In this document: in pieces, positions 23,152 to 31,796 of the stretch
How positions within the stretch are numbered: the stretch's first letter is position 1
How the letters are laid out: every line of letters starts with the position of its first letter
DNA from: Methylotenera_A sp031422335
GTDB lineage: Bacteria; Pseudomonadota; Gammaproteobacteria; Burkholderiales; Methylophilaceae
Length of the DNA stretch: 32,296 nt
NCBI GenBank assembly: GCA_031422335.1
Contig: JANOQW010000026.1
Location: 1-32,296, forward strand
Direction of reading: 5' to 3'
Translations under genes and position numbers: made by a program
The notes under the pieces: model-generated
Database searches by the model: none
What the model saw: only the letters and a program-made list of their open reading frames with translations
What the model was told of the DNA's origin: nothing

Positions 23152-24045
23152 CTAATAACCCAAGCTTTTAAGCGCCCTCTCATCATCCGCCCAGCCGCCT
23201 TTTACTTTTACCCATGTTTCTAAGTACACTTTGCTGCCAAAAAGTTTTTCCATATCTTGACGTGCTTCAGTAGAAATCTGTTTCATTTTCTCACCATTTT
23301 TACCAATTAGCATCGGTTTTTGGCTGTCTTTATCGACAATAATTGCAGCAAAAATACGCTTTAAATTTTTAACCGTTTCAAATTTTTCAATTTCCACCGT
23401 GACGGAATAAGGCACTTCGTCGCCCAGCAAGCGGAATATTTTTTCGCGAATTAACTCAGCAGCTAAAAAGCGTTCGGTTTTATCGGTCAGTTCATCCTCA
23501 CCATACATGGCGGGCTGCTCGGGCAAGTACTGGCGCGTCGTTTCAAGCAACTCATCTAAATGCAGCGATTTTTTGGCACTCACCGGAATAATGCCCACAA
23601 ACGGGTGCAGCAAGTCAAAATCTTGAATCAGTGGCAACAAATTATTTTTGTCGCCCATTAAATCGGCCTTATTCACCACCAAAATCACCGGCTTATCTTT
23701 TGGCAACAATTCTAATACTTTTTTATCCGCATCGCCCAGCTTCATCGGCTCAATCACAAACAGCACTACATCCACCTCTGTCAACACCGTAGTCACCGTT
23801 TTATTCAGTGTCTTATTTAGCGCATTCAAATGTTTCTGCTGAAAACCAGGCGTATCTACAAACACAAATTGCGTATCAGTTGTAGTATGTATGCCCAGCA
23901 AGCGGTGGCGCGTGGTTTGCGCTTTACGCGAGGTAATCGCCAGCTTCATGCCCAAAACGTGGTTGAGCAATGTGGATTTACCCACGTTGGGGCGACCAAC
24001 TATAGCCACCGTCCCACATCTAAAAGCTTGTTGTTTTGTCGTCAT
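23152..24045 (-). CDS. era: GTPase Era
   Basis: Essential GTPase that binds the 3' end of 16S rRNA and assists 30S assembly. The G motifs are clear: G1 GRPNVGKS (17-24), G3 DTPG (64-67) and G4 NKAD (125-128). The C-terminal KH domain contains the KMLIGKNGEKMKQIS-like stretch (here PMLIGKNGEKMKQ). At 297 residues the length is usual. It starts 12 bp after rnc in the conserved rnc-era operon. Confidence 0.97.
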   Translation of the reverse strand: MTTKQQAFRCGTVAIVGRPNVGKSTLLNHVLGMKLAITSRKAQTTRHRLLGIHTTTDTQFVFVDTPGFQQKHLNALNKTLNKTVTTVLTEVDVVLFVIEPMKLGDADKKVLELLPKDKPVILVVNKADLMGDKNNLLPLIQDFDLLHPFVGIIPVSAKKSLHLDELLETTRQYLPEQPAMYGEDELTDKTERFLAAELIREKIFRLLGDEVPYSVTVEIEKFETVKNLKRIFAAIIVDKDSQKPMLIGKNGEKMKQISTEARQDMEKLFGSKVYLETWVKVKGGWADDERALKSLGY

Positions 24046-24057
24046 TTTTAATTTGCT

Positions 24058-24744
24058 CTATTTTTTAATCTGTACTTTTATAATTTGTTCTAGCGCCAAT
24101 TGCGCCGCTTGTTGTTCTGCGATGCGGCGGCTACTGCCATCACCCACACTGGTAATATTCAATTTTGTAATTACGCATTCAATTTTAAAAGTTTGCGCGT
24201 GCGCTTCGCCTTCTATGGCCAACACATTGTAATCGGGCAAGTCTAGTTTTTTGCCTTGCAAGTATTCTTGCAACTGCGATTTTGCATCTTTATCGATGAT
24301 TTTTGGGTCGATATTATCCAGCTTTTCAGCATAAAGTTTTAACACCAATGTTTCGGTGTGTACAAAACCACCATCGCTGTAAACCGCACCAATAATTGCT
24401 TCCAGAGCATCTGCTAAAATAGATGGCCTGCGCCAACCCGCACTTTTAAGCTCACCCTCGCCCAATTTTAGTTCATCGCCCAAGTTTAAGGCAAAAGCAA
24501 TTTCGGCCAAGCTAGATTCTTTAACCAGTTGCGCACGCAGACGACTTAAATCGCCTTCAGGCAGCTTGGGGAAACGCAAAAATAATTGATGGGCGACAAT
24601 AAAATTGAGCACACTATCGCCCAAAAACTCGAGACGCTCGTTATTATTACCAGAAAAACTACGATGCGTAAGTGCCTGTGTCAGCAAAGCAGGTGCTTTG
24701 AATTGATAGCCTAAGCCTTTATTGGTTAGGCTATCTAATGACAT
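24058..24744 (-). CDS. rnc: Ribonuclease III
   Basis: Double-strand-specific endoribonuclease for rRNA and mRNA processing. The 228 residues carry the signature NERLEFLGDSVL (36-45 region), the second metal-binding part DALEAIIGAVYSD, and a C-terminal double-stranded-RNA-binding domain from about 150. It sits 9 bp after the DUF4845 gene and before era. In E. coli rnc represses its own operon by cleaving the leader; whether this happens here cannot be seen. Confidence 0.97.
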   Translation of the reverse strand: MSLDSLTNKGLGYQFKAPALLTQALTHRSFSGNNNERLEFLGDSVLNFIVAHQLFLRFPKLPEGDLSRLRAQLVKESSLAEIAFALNLGDELKLGEGELKSAGWRRPSILADALEAIIGAVYSDGGFVHTETLVLKLYAEKLDNIDPKIIDKDAKSQLQEYLQGKKLDLPDYNVLAIEGEAHAQTFKIECVITKLNITSVGDGSSRRIAEQQAAQLALEQIIKVQIKK

Positions 24745-24753
24745 AGCAAAAAT

Positions 24754-25134
24754 TTATTTAGCAGATGTCGCACTAAAATCTAGTAACACGCTGGCATTGG
24801 CGACAATTGGAACCACTACTTGATATTCGACAGAAATGACGCCACCATTTACGACTAGATCAGAACCTTTAACGACTGTGATATTATCAACAGCAGCTGA
24901 TTTTCCAAACGCATCGGCTACCGCTTTTTTGCTGCTGGTGTCAACAGAACTTGCAGCTTTTTTAATAGCGTTTTTTACGTTCATAAATTCTAAATATGCA
25001 GGCACCACTTTCATGCCGACCACAGCAAAACAAACAATTGCTGCAATCACTATTACCAAGCCAATAAACGTCATACCACTTTGGTTTTTACAAGAATATT
25101 TTTTAAATGCTTGATTTTTATTTATATTTTTCAT
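24754..25134 (-). CDS. DUF4845 prepilin-like membrane protein
   Basis: A 126-residue protein with a basic N-terminus, then SGMTFIGLVIVIAAIV, which resembles the N-terminal helix of type IV prepilins, and a small exported domain. It fits the DUF4845 family, commonly found between lepB and rnc in betaproteobacteria. The function is unknown. The usual prepilin G-F-T-x3-E is not fully kept (G-M-T-F-I-G, no glutamate at +5), so processing by PilD is doubtful. Confidence 0.8.
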   Translation of the reverse strand: MKNINKNQAFKKYSCKNQSGMTFIGLVIVIAAIVCFAVVGMKVVPAYLEFMNVKNAIKKAASSVDTSSKKAVADAFGKSAAVDNITVVKGSDLVVNGGVISVEYQVVVPIVANASVLLDFSATSAK

Positions 25135-25161
25135 GAAAGCTCCTTAAAATTAATTGCCATG

Positions 25162-25941
25162 TTATTTTATTGAATTGCCCACTCGGTCAAAATCGTCAAA
25201 ATTCATCCAGATAAAAAACGCTTTACCGACTAAATTATGCTCTGGCACAAAGCCCCACACGCGGCTATCAGCACTGTTATCACGGTTATCGCCCATAGCA
25301 AAATAACTGTTTGCTGGCACGGTAATTGTTTCCCCAGACTGTAGTTTAGCACCAGGCATGTCAGAGTTGTATTGATTTGGAATATCATGTACCAAAATAT
25401 CGTGCGGTACGTCGCCTAATTGCTCTTTAGATTTGCGCGCACTAACAATGTTAGCACCCTGCATTGCATATTCGTAATCGTTGGTAAATGTCACATCTAA
25501 TTTTTTACCATTAATAATCAATTGCTTATCTTGGTACTGAATGGTGTCACCAGGCACGCCGACGACGCGCTTAATGTAATCAATGGTAGGGTCTGGCGGA
25601 TAATGAAACACAATCACATCACCTTGTTTAGGCTTGTTCATGGCAATGATAGTATTATTTAAAATCGGCACGCGCAGGCCATAAGTAAATTTGTTCACCA
25701 AAATATAATCGCCCGCCAACAAGGTTGGCATCATCGAACCTGATGGAATTTTGAATGGTTCTACTAAAAAAGAACGCAAGGTAAATACCAATAAAATCAC
25801 TGGAAAAAAGCTTTTGGCATATTCCACATACCAAGGATCGGCTTGGCCTGTAGCACGATTTTTGCGCAATACAAAAATATCCAGCAGCCAAATTAAGCCA
25901 GTAACTGCCAGTATCACCACCATAAATAATGCAAAATACAT
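25162..25941 (-). CDS. lepB: Signal peptidase I
   Basis: Membrane protease that cuts signal peptides from exported proteins at the periplasmic face. The 259 residues have two N-terminal membrane helices (about 2-22 and 45-60). They also have the nucleophile S69 (IPSGSMMPTL), the general-base K124 (IDYIKRVVGVPGD) and box E GDNRDNSADSRVWG. It lies between lepA (9 bp upstream) and the DUF4845 gene. Confidence 0.97.
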   Translation of the reverse strand: MYFALFMVVILAVTGLIWLLDIFVLRKNRATGQADPWYVEYAKSFFPVILLVFTLRSFLVEPFKIPSGSMMPTLLAGDYILVNKFTYGLRVPILNNTIIAMNKPKQGDVIVFHYPPDPTIDYIKRVVGVPGDTIQYQDKQLIINGKKLDVTFTNDYEYAMQGANIVSARKSKEQLGDVPHDILVHDIPNQYNSDMPGAKLQSGETITVPANSYFAMGDNRDNSADSRVWGFVPEHNLVGKAFFIWMNFDDFDRVGNSIK

Positions 25942-25950
25942 CGTTATCCT

Positions 25951-27744
25951 TTACTTGTCTTCTACACGTAAAATGGCCAAAAATGCCTCTTGTGGAATCT
26001 CTACATTGCCGACTTGTTTCATGCGTTTTTTACCTTCTTTTTGCTTATCCAGTAACTTTCTTTTACGTGACACATCGCCACCATAACACTTGGCAATGAC
26101 GTTTTTACGCATAGCTTTTACCGTTTCGCGCGCAATAATATTAGCGCCAATACTGGCTTGTATGGCCACGTCAAACATTTGGCGCGGAATCAACTCGCGC
26201 ATTTTGGCAGCCACATCGCGGCCACGCCGCACGCTATTATCACGGTGCACAATCAAACTCAGCGCATCTACGCGCTCGCCATTGACCATAATATCTAATT
26301 TAACCAAATCTGCAGCACGGAACTCTAAAAATTCGTAATCCATGCTGGCGTAACCACGCGACACCGATTTTAGCTTATCAAAAAAGTCTAACACCACCTC
26401 ATTTAGCGGCATTTCATAGCTCAACATCACTTGTCTGCCCATATATTGCATATTTTTTTGAATGCCACGCTTGCCGTTACACAACGTCATCACAGGGCCG
26501 ACGTAATCTTGCGGCATGAGTAAATTCACATTAATCATTGGCTCGCGTGTTTCTTCAATGCGCGATGGTTCTGGCAAACGCGATGGATTTTCGATCTGCA
26601 CTACCGACCCGTCTTTCAGCAACAGCTCGTACACCACGGTGGGCGCGGTGGTAATCAAATCCATGTCGTATTCGCGCTCTAGGCGCTCTTGCACAATCTC
26701 CATGTGCAACAAGCCCAAAAAGCCGCATCTAAAGCCAAAACCCAGCGCAGTGGAATTTTCTGGCTCAAATAACAAGCTAGAATCGTTTAAGCTCAATTTC
26801 TCTAAGGCGGTGCGCAGCGCTTCAAATTGATTCGATTCCACTGGATAAAGCCCTGCAAACACCTGCGGTTTCACTTCTTTAAAGCCTGCTAGCGGCTCAG
26901 CGGCTTGGCGGTCAGTATGCGTCACCGTGTCGCCTACTTTAGCATCGTCCAACGATTTAATGCCTGCAATAATAAAGCCCACTTCACCTGCAGATAATGC
27001 TGTTTTTTGTAGGGATTTTGGCGTAAATACGCCCACTTGCTCGCACAAATGTTGCGCACCTGTCGCCATCAGGCGAATTTTTTCTTTCGGTTTCAGCACG
27101 CCGTCAATCACCCGCACCAGCATTACCACGCCAACATAATTATCGAACCAAGCATCTACTACCAACGCCTTGAGAGGCCCGTCGATATTGCCTTGTGGCG
27201 CAGGCACCTTTTTAATCACCGCTTCTAAAACATCACGCACACCTAGGCCAGATTTGGCAGAACACAACACAGCATCACTCGCATCCACACCAATCACATC
27301 TTCAATCTCTTGCTTCACGCGCTCAGGGTCGGCGCTGGGCAAATCAATTTTGTTTAATACAGCCGTCACTTCTACGCCCAAATCTAGCGCGGTATAGCAA
27401 TTGGCCACGCTTTGCGCCTCTACGCCTTGGCTGGCGTCCACCACCAGCAGTGCGCCTTCGCAGGCAGATAAGCTTCGCGACACTTCATAGCTAAAATCGA
27501 CATGGCCTGGCGTATCGATTAAGTTTAAATTATAAATTTGGCCATCGTCTGCCTTGTATTGCAGCGCTGCCGTTTGTGCCTTAATGGTGATGCCACGCTC
27601 GCGCTCTATATCCATAGAATCAAGCACTTGCGCTTCCATTTCACGATCTTCTAAGCCACCGCACAAATGAATAATGCGATCTGCTAACGTCGATTTGCCG
27701 TGGTCGATATGCGCGATAATGGAGAAATTACGGATGTTTTTCAT
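25951..27744 (-). CDS. lepA: Elongation factor 4 (LepA)
   Basis: Ribosome-associated translational GTPase, EF-G-like, that acts in initiation/elongation under stress. The 597 residues are the normal length. The G motifs are AHIDHGKST (11-19), DTPGHVDF and NKIDLP, and the C-terminal LepA-specific domain ends in YGGDVSRKRKLLDKQKEGK (broken for family motif). It is the first gene of the lepA-lepB-DUF4845-rnc-era-X-recO series. tRNA-Val lies 68 bp upstream in the same direction, without an obvious terminator between them. Confidence 0.97.
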   Translation of the reverse strand: MKNIRNFSIIAHIDHGKSTLADRIIHLCGGLEDREMEAQVLDSMDIERERGITIKAQTAALQYKADDGQIYNLNLIDTPGHVDFSYEVSRSLSACEGALLVVDASQGVEAQSVANCYTALDLGVEVTAVLNKIDLPSADPERVKQEIEDVIGVDASDAVLCSAKSGLGVRDVLEAVIKKVPAPQGNIDGPLKALVVDAWFDNYVGVVMLVRVIDGVLKPKEKIRLMATGAQHLCEQVGVFTPKSLQKTALSAGEVGFIIAGIKSLDDAKVGDTVTHTDRQAAEPLAGFKEVKPQVFAGLYPVESNQFEALRTALEKLSLNDSSLLFEPENSTALGFGFRCGFLGLLHMEIVQERLEREYDMDLITTAPTVVYELLLKDGSVVQIENPSRLPEPSRIEETREPMINVNLLMPQDYVGPVMTLCNGKRGIQKNMQYMGRQVMLSYEMPLNEVVLDFFDKLKSVSRGYASMDYEFLEFRAADLVKLDIMVNGERVDALSLIVHRDNSVRRGRDVAAKMRELIPRQMFDVAIQASIGANIIARETVKAMRKNVIAKCYGGDVSRKRKLLDKQKEGKKRMKQVGNVEIPQEAFLAILRVEDK

Positions 27745-27812
27745 GTTTAAATTGATGCTTTACAGGCAGTAAACTTATTGCTGCATATGATTCAAATGCA
27801 TGGTTAAAATTC

Positions 27813-27889
27813 TGGTAGGCAGTAGCAGATTCGAACTGCTGACCCCTTGGATGTCGACCAAGTGCTCTAACCAACTGAGCTAACCGCCT
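27813..27889 (-). tRNA. tRNA-Val (GAC)
   Basis: A 77-nt cloverleaf on the minus strand with encoded CCA. Stems: acceptor AGGCGGT/ACTGCCT, D arm GCTC/GAGC, anticodon CTTGG/CCAAG, T arm AGCAG/CTGCT with TTCGAAT loop. The anticodon loop is TCGACAT, giving anticodon GAC (valine). Position 33 is C, where U is nearly universal. Confidence 0.93.
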
Positions 27890-27914
27890 ATTTTTGTGCT
27901 TAAAACGAGGGCGA

Positions 27915-27943
27915 ATTTTAGCGTATAAGCAGGTTTGACGCAA
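27915..27943 (-). promoter_or_regulatory. Probable promoter of tRNA-Val
   Basis: On the minus strand -35 TTGCGT (27938-27943) and -10 TAAAAT (27915-27920) have a 17-bp spacer, followed by a C-rich stretch. The start would lie about 20 bp before the tRNA. The -35 is weak (3 of 6), and the box overlaps a 22-bp near-palindrome (27934-27955). Confidence 0.45.
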
Positions 27944-28020
27944 ATTTGCGCCAAAAGTTACTTGTAGAAAGTAAAGTGCATTCTTAATATTCTAATTAAA
28001 ATATGCGGTAAATATTAGCT

Positions 28021-28062
28021 GTCCTAGAAGCCAATATCCATGCGGTCTGCAGAGCATGCCTT
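28021..28062 (-). repeat. Degenerate copy 3 of the hairpin repeat
   Basis: On the minus strand, directly after the mltB stop, the loop part CCGCATGGATATTGG matches copies 1 and 2 at 13 of 15 positions each. The arms (CTCTGCAGA and CTTCTAGGAC) resemble the stem of the other copies but no longer pair perfectly. The position at a gene 3' end is the same as in the other copies. Confidence 0.6.
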
Positions 28063-29259
28063 TTAAGGTGTTTCAGGTTGTAATAGTTGCTGATACAAAC
28101 TGTAACCAGCATAACCATCTTGTGGCAGATTTTTGCTGGCTTGATATTGCCGAATGGCGGCTTGTGTTTGTAAACCAGGAAAGCCATCTGGTATGCCACA
28201 TTTAAATCCAAGCAAATTTAACCTACCTTGTAGCGCCCACATTTGGTTAAAACTTAGCGCTTCCACCTCAACTTTACCGTCCAATATAATCGGTTTATCT
28301 CCATCAAATTGTGTTGCCAAATGTGCGACCGAAATAGCGTAATTGACCGAGCGATTCCAATCCATAATCACATCAAAATTGCTAAACACCATAAATGCGG
28401 GGCCTTGCCATCCCTGTGGCAATAAAATGGCGGCATTTTCTAAGTTGGGTAGCGCATTATTCTCTACATCCACTACACCTAGTTTCGTCCAGTCTGCGGT
28501 AGATTTTCGATTATTTAGCTGCGCTAAACTGTAATCAAAATTGGCGGGCAATTTTACCTGCAATACGGATGGCTCAGCTTTACGCCAGCCCGTTTTGATA
28601 AGGTAATTGGCTGCTGATGAAAAGGCATCTGGCAACGAACCCCAAATATTGATGCGGCCATCGCCATCGGCATCTACGCCATGTTTTATTAGGGTAGAAG
28701 GCATAAATTGCATATGCCCCATGGCGCCCGCCCAAGAGCCGCGCATGCCTGCTACAGTATTATGGCCCGCATCGACAATGCGCATCGTATCCAATAATTG
28801 ATTGCGAAAAAACTCGGCACGACGGCCTTCGTAAGCCAATGTCATTAAAGCCGATGGCAAGCCAAAACCACCTTTGTTGCTACCATAGCTAGTTTCTAGC
28901 CCCCAAAACGCAATGAGAATTTGCTTAGGCACCCCATATTGCGCTTCAGCTTTATTCAGCAAAGCTTCATGTTGTTCCAGCATATCCCTGCCATGCGCTA
29001 TTTTACTGGGGGTAACGCGCTTTTCGATATAACTTAAAAACGTTGTAATAAACTCTGGCTGGCCGCGGTCTAGGACAATGACGCGCGGCAAATATTTAGC
29101 GTTTTTAAAGGTAGTCTTGATGGTTTTGGCTGAAATATCTGCCGCTTTGGCTTCCTGTTTAAATTCTGTCAGCCAATCGGCAAAATCATCTGTATCGTAA
29201 GCGTGTACTGCTGCGCAAGAAAATATTAAATAAATAAATAAAATGATATTTTTAAACAT
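28063..29259 (-). CDS. mltB: MltB-type lytic murein transglycosylase with peptidoglycan-binding domain
   Basis: Cleaves the MurNAc-GlcNAc bond of peptidoglycan with formation of 1,6-anhydro-MurNAc, in the periplasm. The 398 residues comprise a signal peptide (about 1-20, ending V-H-A), the SLT/MltB domain with catalytic E122 (FWGLETSYG) and AMGHMQFMPST, and a C-terminal peptidoglycan-binding domain (about 335-392). A cysteine at 15 sits in a poor lipobox, so the protein may be soluble in the periplasm. It is one base after the epimerase gene and last in its operon. Confidence 0.9.
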   Translation of the reverse strand: MFKNIILFIYLIFSCAAVHAYDTDDFADWLTEFKQEAKAADISAKTIKTTFKNAKYLPRVIVLDRGQPEFITTFLSYIEKRVTPSKIAHGRDMLEQHEALLNKAEAQYGVPKQILIAFWGLETSYGSNKGGFGLPSALMTLAYEGRRAEFFRNQLLDTMRIVDAGHNTVAGMRGSWAGAMGHMQFMPSTLIKHGVDADGDGRINIWGSLPDAFSSAANYLIKTGWRKAEPSVLQVKLPANFDYSLAQLNNRKSTADWTKLGVVDVENNALPNLENAAILLPQGWQGPAFMVFSNFDVIMDWNRSVNYAISVAHLATQFDGDKPIILDGKVEVEALSFNQMWALQGRLNLLGFKCGIPDGFPGLQTQAAIRQYQASKNLPQDGYAGYSLYQQLLQPETP

Positions 29260-29260
29260 A

Positions 29261-30112
29261 TCAATTTTTTAGAACTTGGCTGTAGCCTGCTTGGTAATTG
29301 GCATATTGCAACTGAAAACCTGTTGCTTTTAAGCGGCTATTGCATAAGCGTTTCCCACCAGTAACTGCGGGCGTTTTAATGTGCGTAACATCCACATGTT
29401 GCACAGCTGCAAGCCATTTTAACACTGCATATTGTTGCGTCGGCATGTCGTCGGTGACAATATAGCAATCGTAAATGGGCTGATTTTGCAGCGTTTTATT
29501 TACCAAAAAAGCAATAAAACCTGCTGCATCGTCACGATGAATGCGATTGCTCCAGTTATTTTGGGCGGGCCATTTAGAGACATCTTTTGCCATATTGGCC
29601 AAATATAAACGACCATTACCATAGATGCCTGAAAGGCGCATGGATGTTGCCTTACAGGGCAGGTGTTTATTTAGGCAGTAGTCTTTTAATGCATTTTCTG
29701 CTTCTAACAAGCGCTCGCCACCAAAATCGTTGGGAATGGCTGGCGTCGTTTCGTCCAGTAAATTGTCAGTTTTTTGCCCATACAATCTGGTGCTAGACAC
29801 AAAAAATACATGCTGAAGTTGGGCATTTTCGAGCTGCATGGCGAGCACATTTTTTAACCCAGTCACATAATGCGCTTGGTAACTTTCATCGGTTTGCGCA
29901 TCGGCCGAGACACAATAAATAATAATATTAGGTTTAAGATTTGTTAGCGCAAAAAGTGTGTTTGGCTGCGTTACATCAGCATGTATTATTTGCATGCCGC
30001 CAGTAGCCTCATGGATGCTACGTCGCAGGCCAGTCACTTGGTGCTCGTGCTTTAAATTGTTGGCAATGGTGCTGCCTAAATCGCCACAACCTACAATTAA
30101 AATATTAGCCAT
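29261..30112 (-). CDS. NAD(P)-binding epimerase/dehydratase-like protein (SDR)
   Basis: Extended short-chain-dehydrogenase family member of 283 residues with N-terminal GCGDLG (8-13). It has HADVTQP at the second strand and VSSTRLYG where the active-site tyrosine is expected. The tyrosine is followed by G-Q-K, so lysine is at +3 and not at the usual +4; catalysis is therefore uncertain. It resembles YeeZ-like proteins of unknown substrate. Its start overlaps the Nudix gene end by 8 bp. Confidence 0.8.
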   Translation of the reverse strand: MANILIVGCGDLGSTIANNLKHEHQVTGLRRSIHEATGGMQIIHADVTQPNTLFALTNLKPNIIIYCVSADAQTDESYQAHYVTGLKNVLAMQLENAQLQHVFFVSSTRLYGQKTDNLLDETTPAIPNDFGGERLLEAENALKDYCLNKHLPCKATSMRLSGIYGNGRLYLANMAKDVSKWPAQNNWSNRIHRDDAAGFIAFLVNKTLQNQPIYDCYIVTDDMPTQQYAVLKWLAAVQHVDVTHIKTPAVTGGKRLCNSRLKATGFQLQYANYQAGYSQVLKN

Positions 30113-30665
30113 GCTGTGGTTTTAAATCAGCTAAATACTTCTCTGCAGAATACAATGCGACGATGGTTTTTCCATCGGTAATTTTGCCATTTTTGATCAT
30201 AATTAAGCAATCGGCAAAACTAGCATCGAACACTTCTAAGGTTTCATCAACATCGCGTTGATGCGCACCCGCGCTTAATCCACGTGCCATATACATATAA
30301 ATGACTTCATTAGAGTAGCCAATGCACGGATGCTGATGGCCGAGCAGTATCCACTCTGTTGCGCTGTAACCGGTTTCTTCTAGAAGTTCGCGCTGACCTG
30401 TAAGCAAAATATCTTCACCCGCATCAATTTTTCCTGCAGGCAGCTCAGTAAAAACTTGATTTAACGCATAGCGAAACTGTTTTTCAAGAATTACATGGCC
30501 ATTTGGCAACATTGGCACCACCACCACAGCACCTGGATGCACCACATATTCGCGTTGGCTGCTGTTGCCATTAGGCAAGCGCACTTGATCGCGTTTAACT
30601 GTGAGCATGCCGCCCGAGGCAATGATTTGCGAGCAGATGAGATGCTCAGTTAAATCAACTTTCAT
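30105..30665 (-). CDS. Nudix hydrolase, ADP-ribose pyrophosphatase-like
   Basis: A 186-residue hydrolase that should cleave nucleoside diphosphates linked to another moiety; ADP-ribose or an ADP-sugar is the likely substrate (NudF/ADPRP type). The Nudix box G-x5-E-x7-R-E-L-L-E-E-T-G-Y is complete (about residues 78-100). ELPAGKIDAGE precedes it, as in ADP-ribose pyrophosphatases. The ATG at 30665 is chosen over the TTG at 30668; the ribosome site is weak. It starts 9 bp after ypfJ and overlaps the epimerase gene. Confidence 0.88.
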   Translation of the reverse strand: MKVDLTEHLICSQIIASGGMLTVKRDQVRLPNGNSSQREYVVHPGAVVVVPMLPNGHVILEKQFRYALNQVFTELPAGKIDAGEDILLTGQRELLEETGYSATEWILLGHQHPCIGYSNEVIYMYMARGLSAGAHQRDVDETLEVFDASFADCLIMIKNGKITDGKTIVALYSAEKYLADLKPQHG

Positions 30666-30673
30666 CAAAAAAC

Positions 30674-31528
30674 TTATACGGCAGCGACGTTAAAGGTATC
30701 ACACTTATTCACATCGCCTAGTTTTAAACCTTGGTTAAACCAACGCATGCGTTGCTGTGATGTGCCGTGGGTAAACGAATCTGGCACTGCATAGCCTTGG
30801 GCTTGTTTTTGCAGCGCATCATCACCAATGGCGGCGGCGGCGCGCATGGCTTCTTCTACATCACCCGCCTCTAAAATGCGATTTTCGCCATCAGCATGGT
30901 GCGCCCATACGCCTGCATAGCAATCAGCTTGCAGCTCTAGTCGTACCGAGTACTGATTGGACTCAGCCTCGTTACGCGCGCTTTGTTTAGCTTGCTGCAC
31001 TTTATCACTTGTACCCATGACATTTTGAATATGGTGGCCCACCTCATGCGCTATCACATAAGCTTGCGCAAAATCGCCAGGTGCATTGAATTTAGTTTTC
31101 ATTTCCTGGTAAAACTGCAAATCGATATAGACCTTATTATCACCTGGGCAATAAAATGGCCCCATTGCTGCTTGTCCAGAGCCGCAAGCAGTGGGCGTTT
31201 GGCCACTAAACAGCACGAGTTTTGGCGCGGGGTATTGCTGACCAGCGTTTTGAAATATTTTGCCCCAAGTATCTTCTGTGCTGCCTAATACTTTGGCCAC
31301 AAATATTGCAGCTGGGTCGTCTTTAGGAATTGGCACAGATTCAACTGACCCATTCTGGCTCATACCTTGGCCAATATTCATCACCAATGCAGGATCAACC
31401 CCAAAATACATGGCGACCAGCGCCATGACAATGGTACCAATGCCGATTCCACCGCCCAAGCGCATACCACCACCGCTGCCGCGTCTATCTTCTACATTAC
31501 TACTTTCACGTTCGTCATCTAGGCGCAT
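30674..31528 (-). CDS. ypfJ: Neutral zinc metallopeptidase (YpfJ family)
   Basis: Predicted membrane-anchored zinc protease of 284 residues. It has a charged N-terminus and a Gly-rich segment leading to one membrane helix (about 22-43). The metal motif HEVGHH (161-166) lies in YVIAHEVGHHIQN, and the downstream ELQADCYAGVWAH probably supplies the third ligand (glutamate). The frame begins at a TTG at 31537, but the ATG at 31528 has an AAAGG ribosome site. The substrate is not known. It is the first gene of ypfJ-Nudix-epimerase-mltB. Confidence 0.9.
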   Translation of the reverse strand: MRLDDERESSNVEDRRGSGGGMRLGGGIGIGTIVMALVAMYFGVDPALVMNIGQGMSQNGSVESVPIPKDDPAAIFVAKVLGSTEDTWGKIFQNAGQQYPAPKLVLFSGQTPTACGSGQAAMGPFYCPGDNKVYIDLQFYQEMKTKFNAPGDFAQAYVIAHEVGHHIQNVMGTSDKVQQAKQSARNEAESNQYSVRLELQADCYAGVWAHHADGENRILEAGDVEEAMRAAAAIGDDALQKQAQGYAVPDSFTHGTSQQRMRWFNQGLKLGDVNKCDTFNVAAV

Positions 31529-31729
31529 AATTTTCAACCTTTTACATTTCAGAAATATTTCGTTAACAATATCTAATTAGCATAAGTTTGAAGATAAAAC
31601 AAAAGTGAACATTTTGCTAGGTCTTTATAAGGGGAAAGTAAAACTTTCTTTAATCATTTAGTAGTTGGTCTTGTTTTATACTCAATAGTTATTTAAGTCT
31701 GCTTTGTTAGAATATTTATTTTCAAATCA

Positions 31730-31757
31730 TTGACTTAGCAACTTGTTGTTTAATAAA
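31730..31757 (+). promoter_or_regulatory. Possible promoter of the DUF4124 gene
   Basis: -35 TTGACT (31730-31735) and -10 AATAAA (31752-31757) with a 16-bp spacer, about 35 bp before the start codon. The match is moderate. The rest of the 260-bp divergent spacer (31538-31796) is AT-rich, with a small GAAAGT/ACTTTC hairpin and nothing else recognisable. Confidence 0.35.
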
Positions 31758-31796
31758 ATGCCTATTCTACTAAAATAGTATTGGAATTATCATCTT

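Noticed and set aside
27728..27943. Small minus-strand frame across lepA start and tRNA-Val
   Set aside because: It covers a tRNA gene and its promoter, so the frame is accidental.
31634..31650. GAAAGT-AAA-ACTTTC hairpin as a terminator
   Set aside because: The stem is 6 bp and AT-rich with a poor T-tract, and no gene ends next to it.
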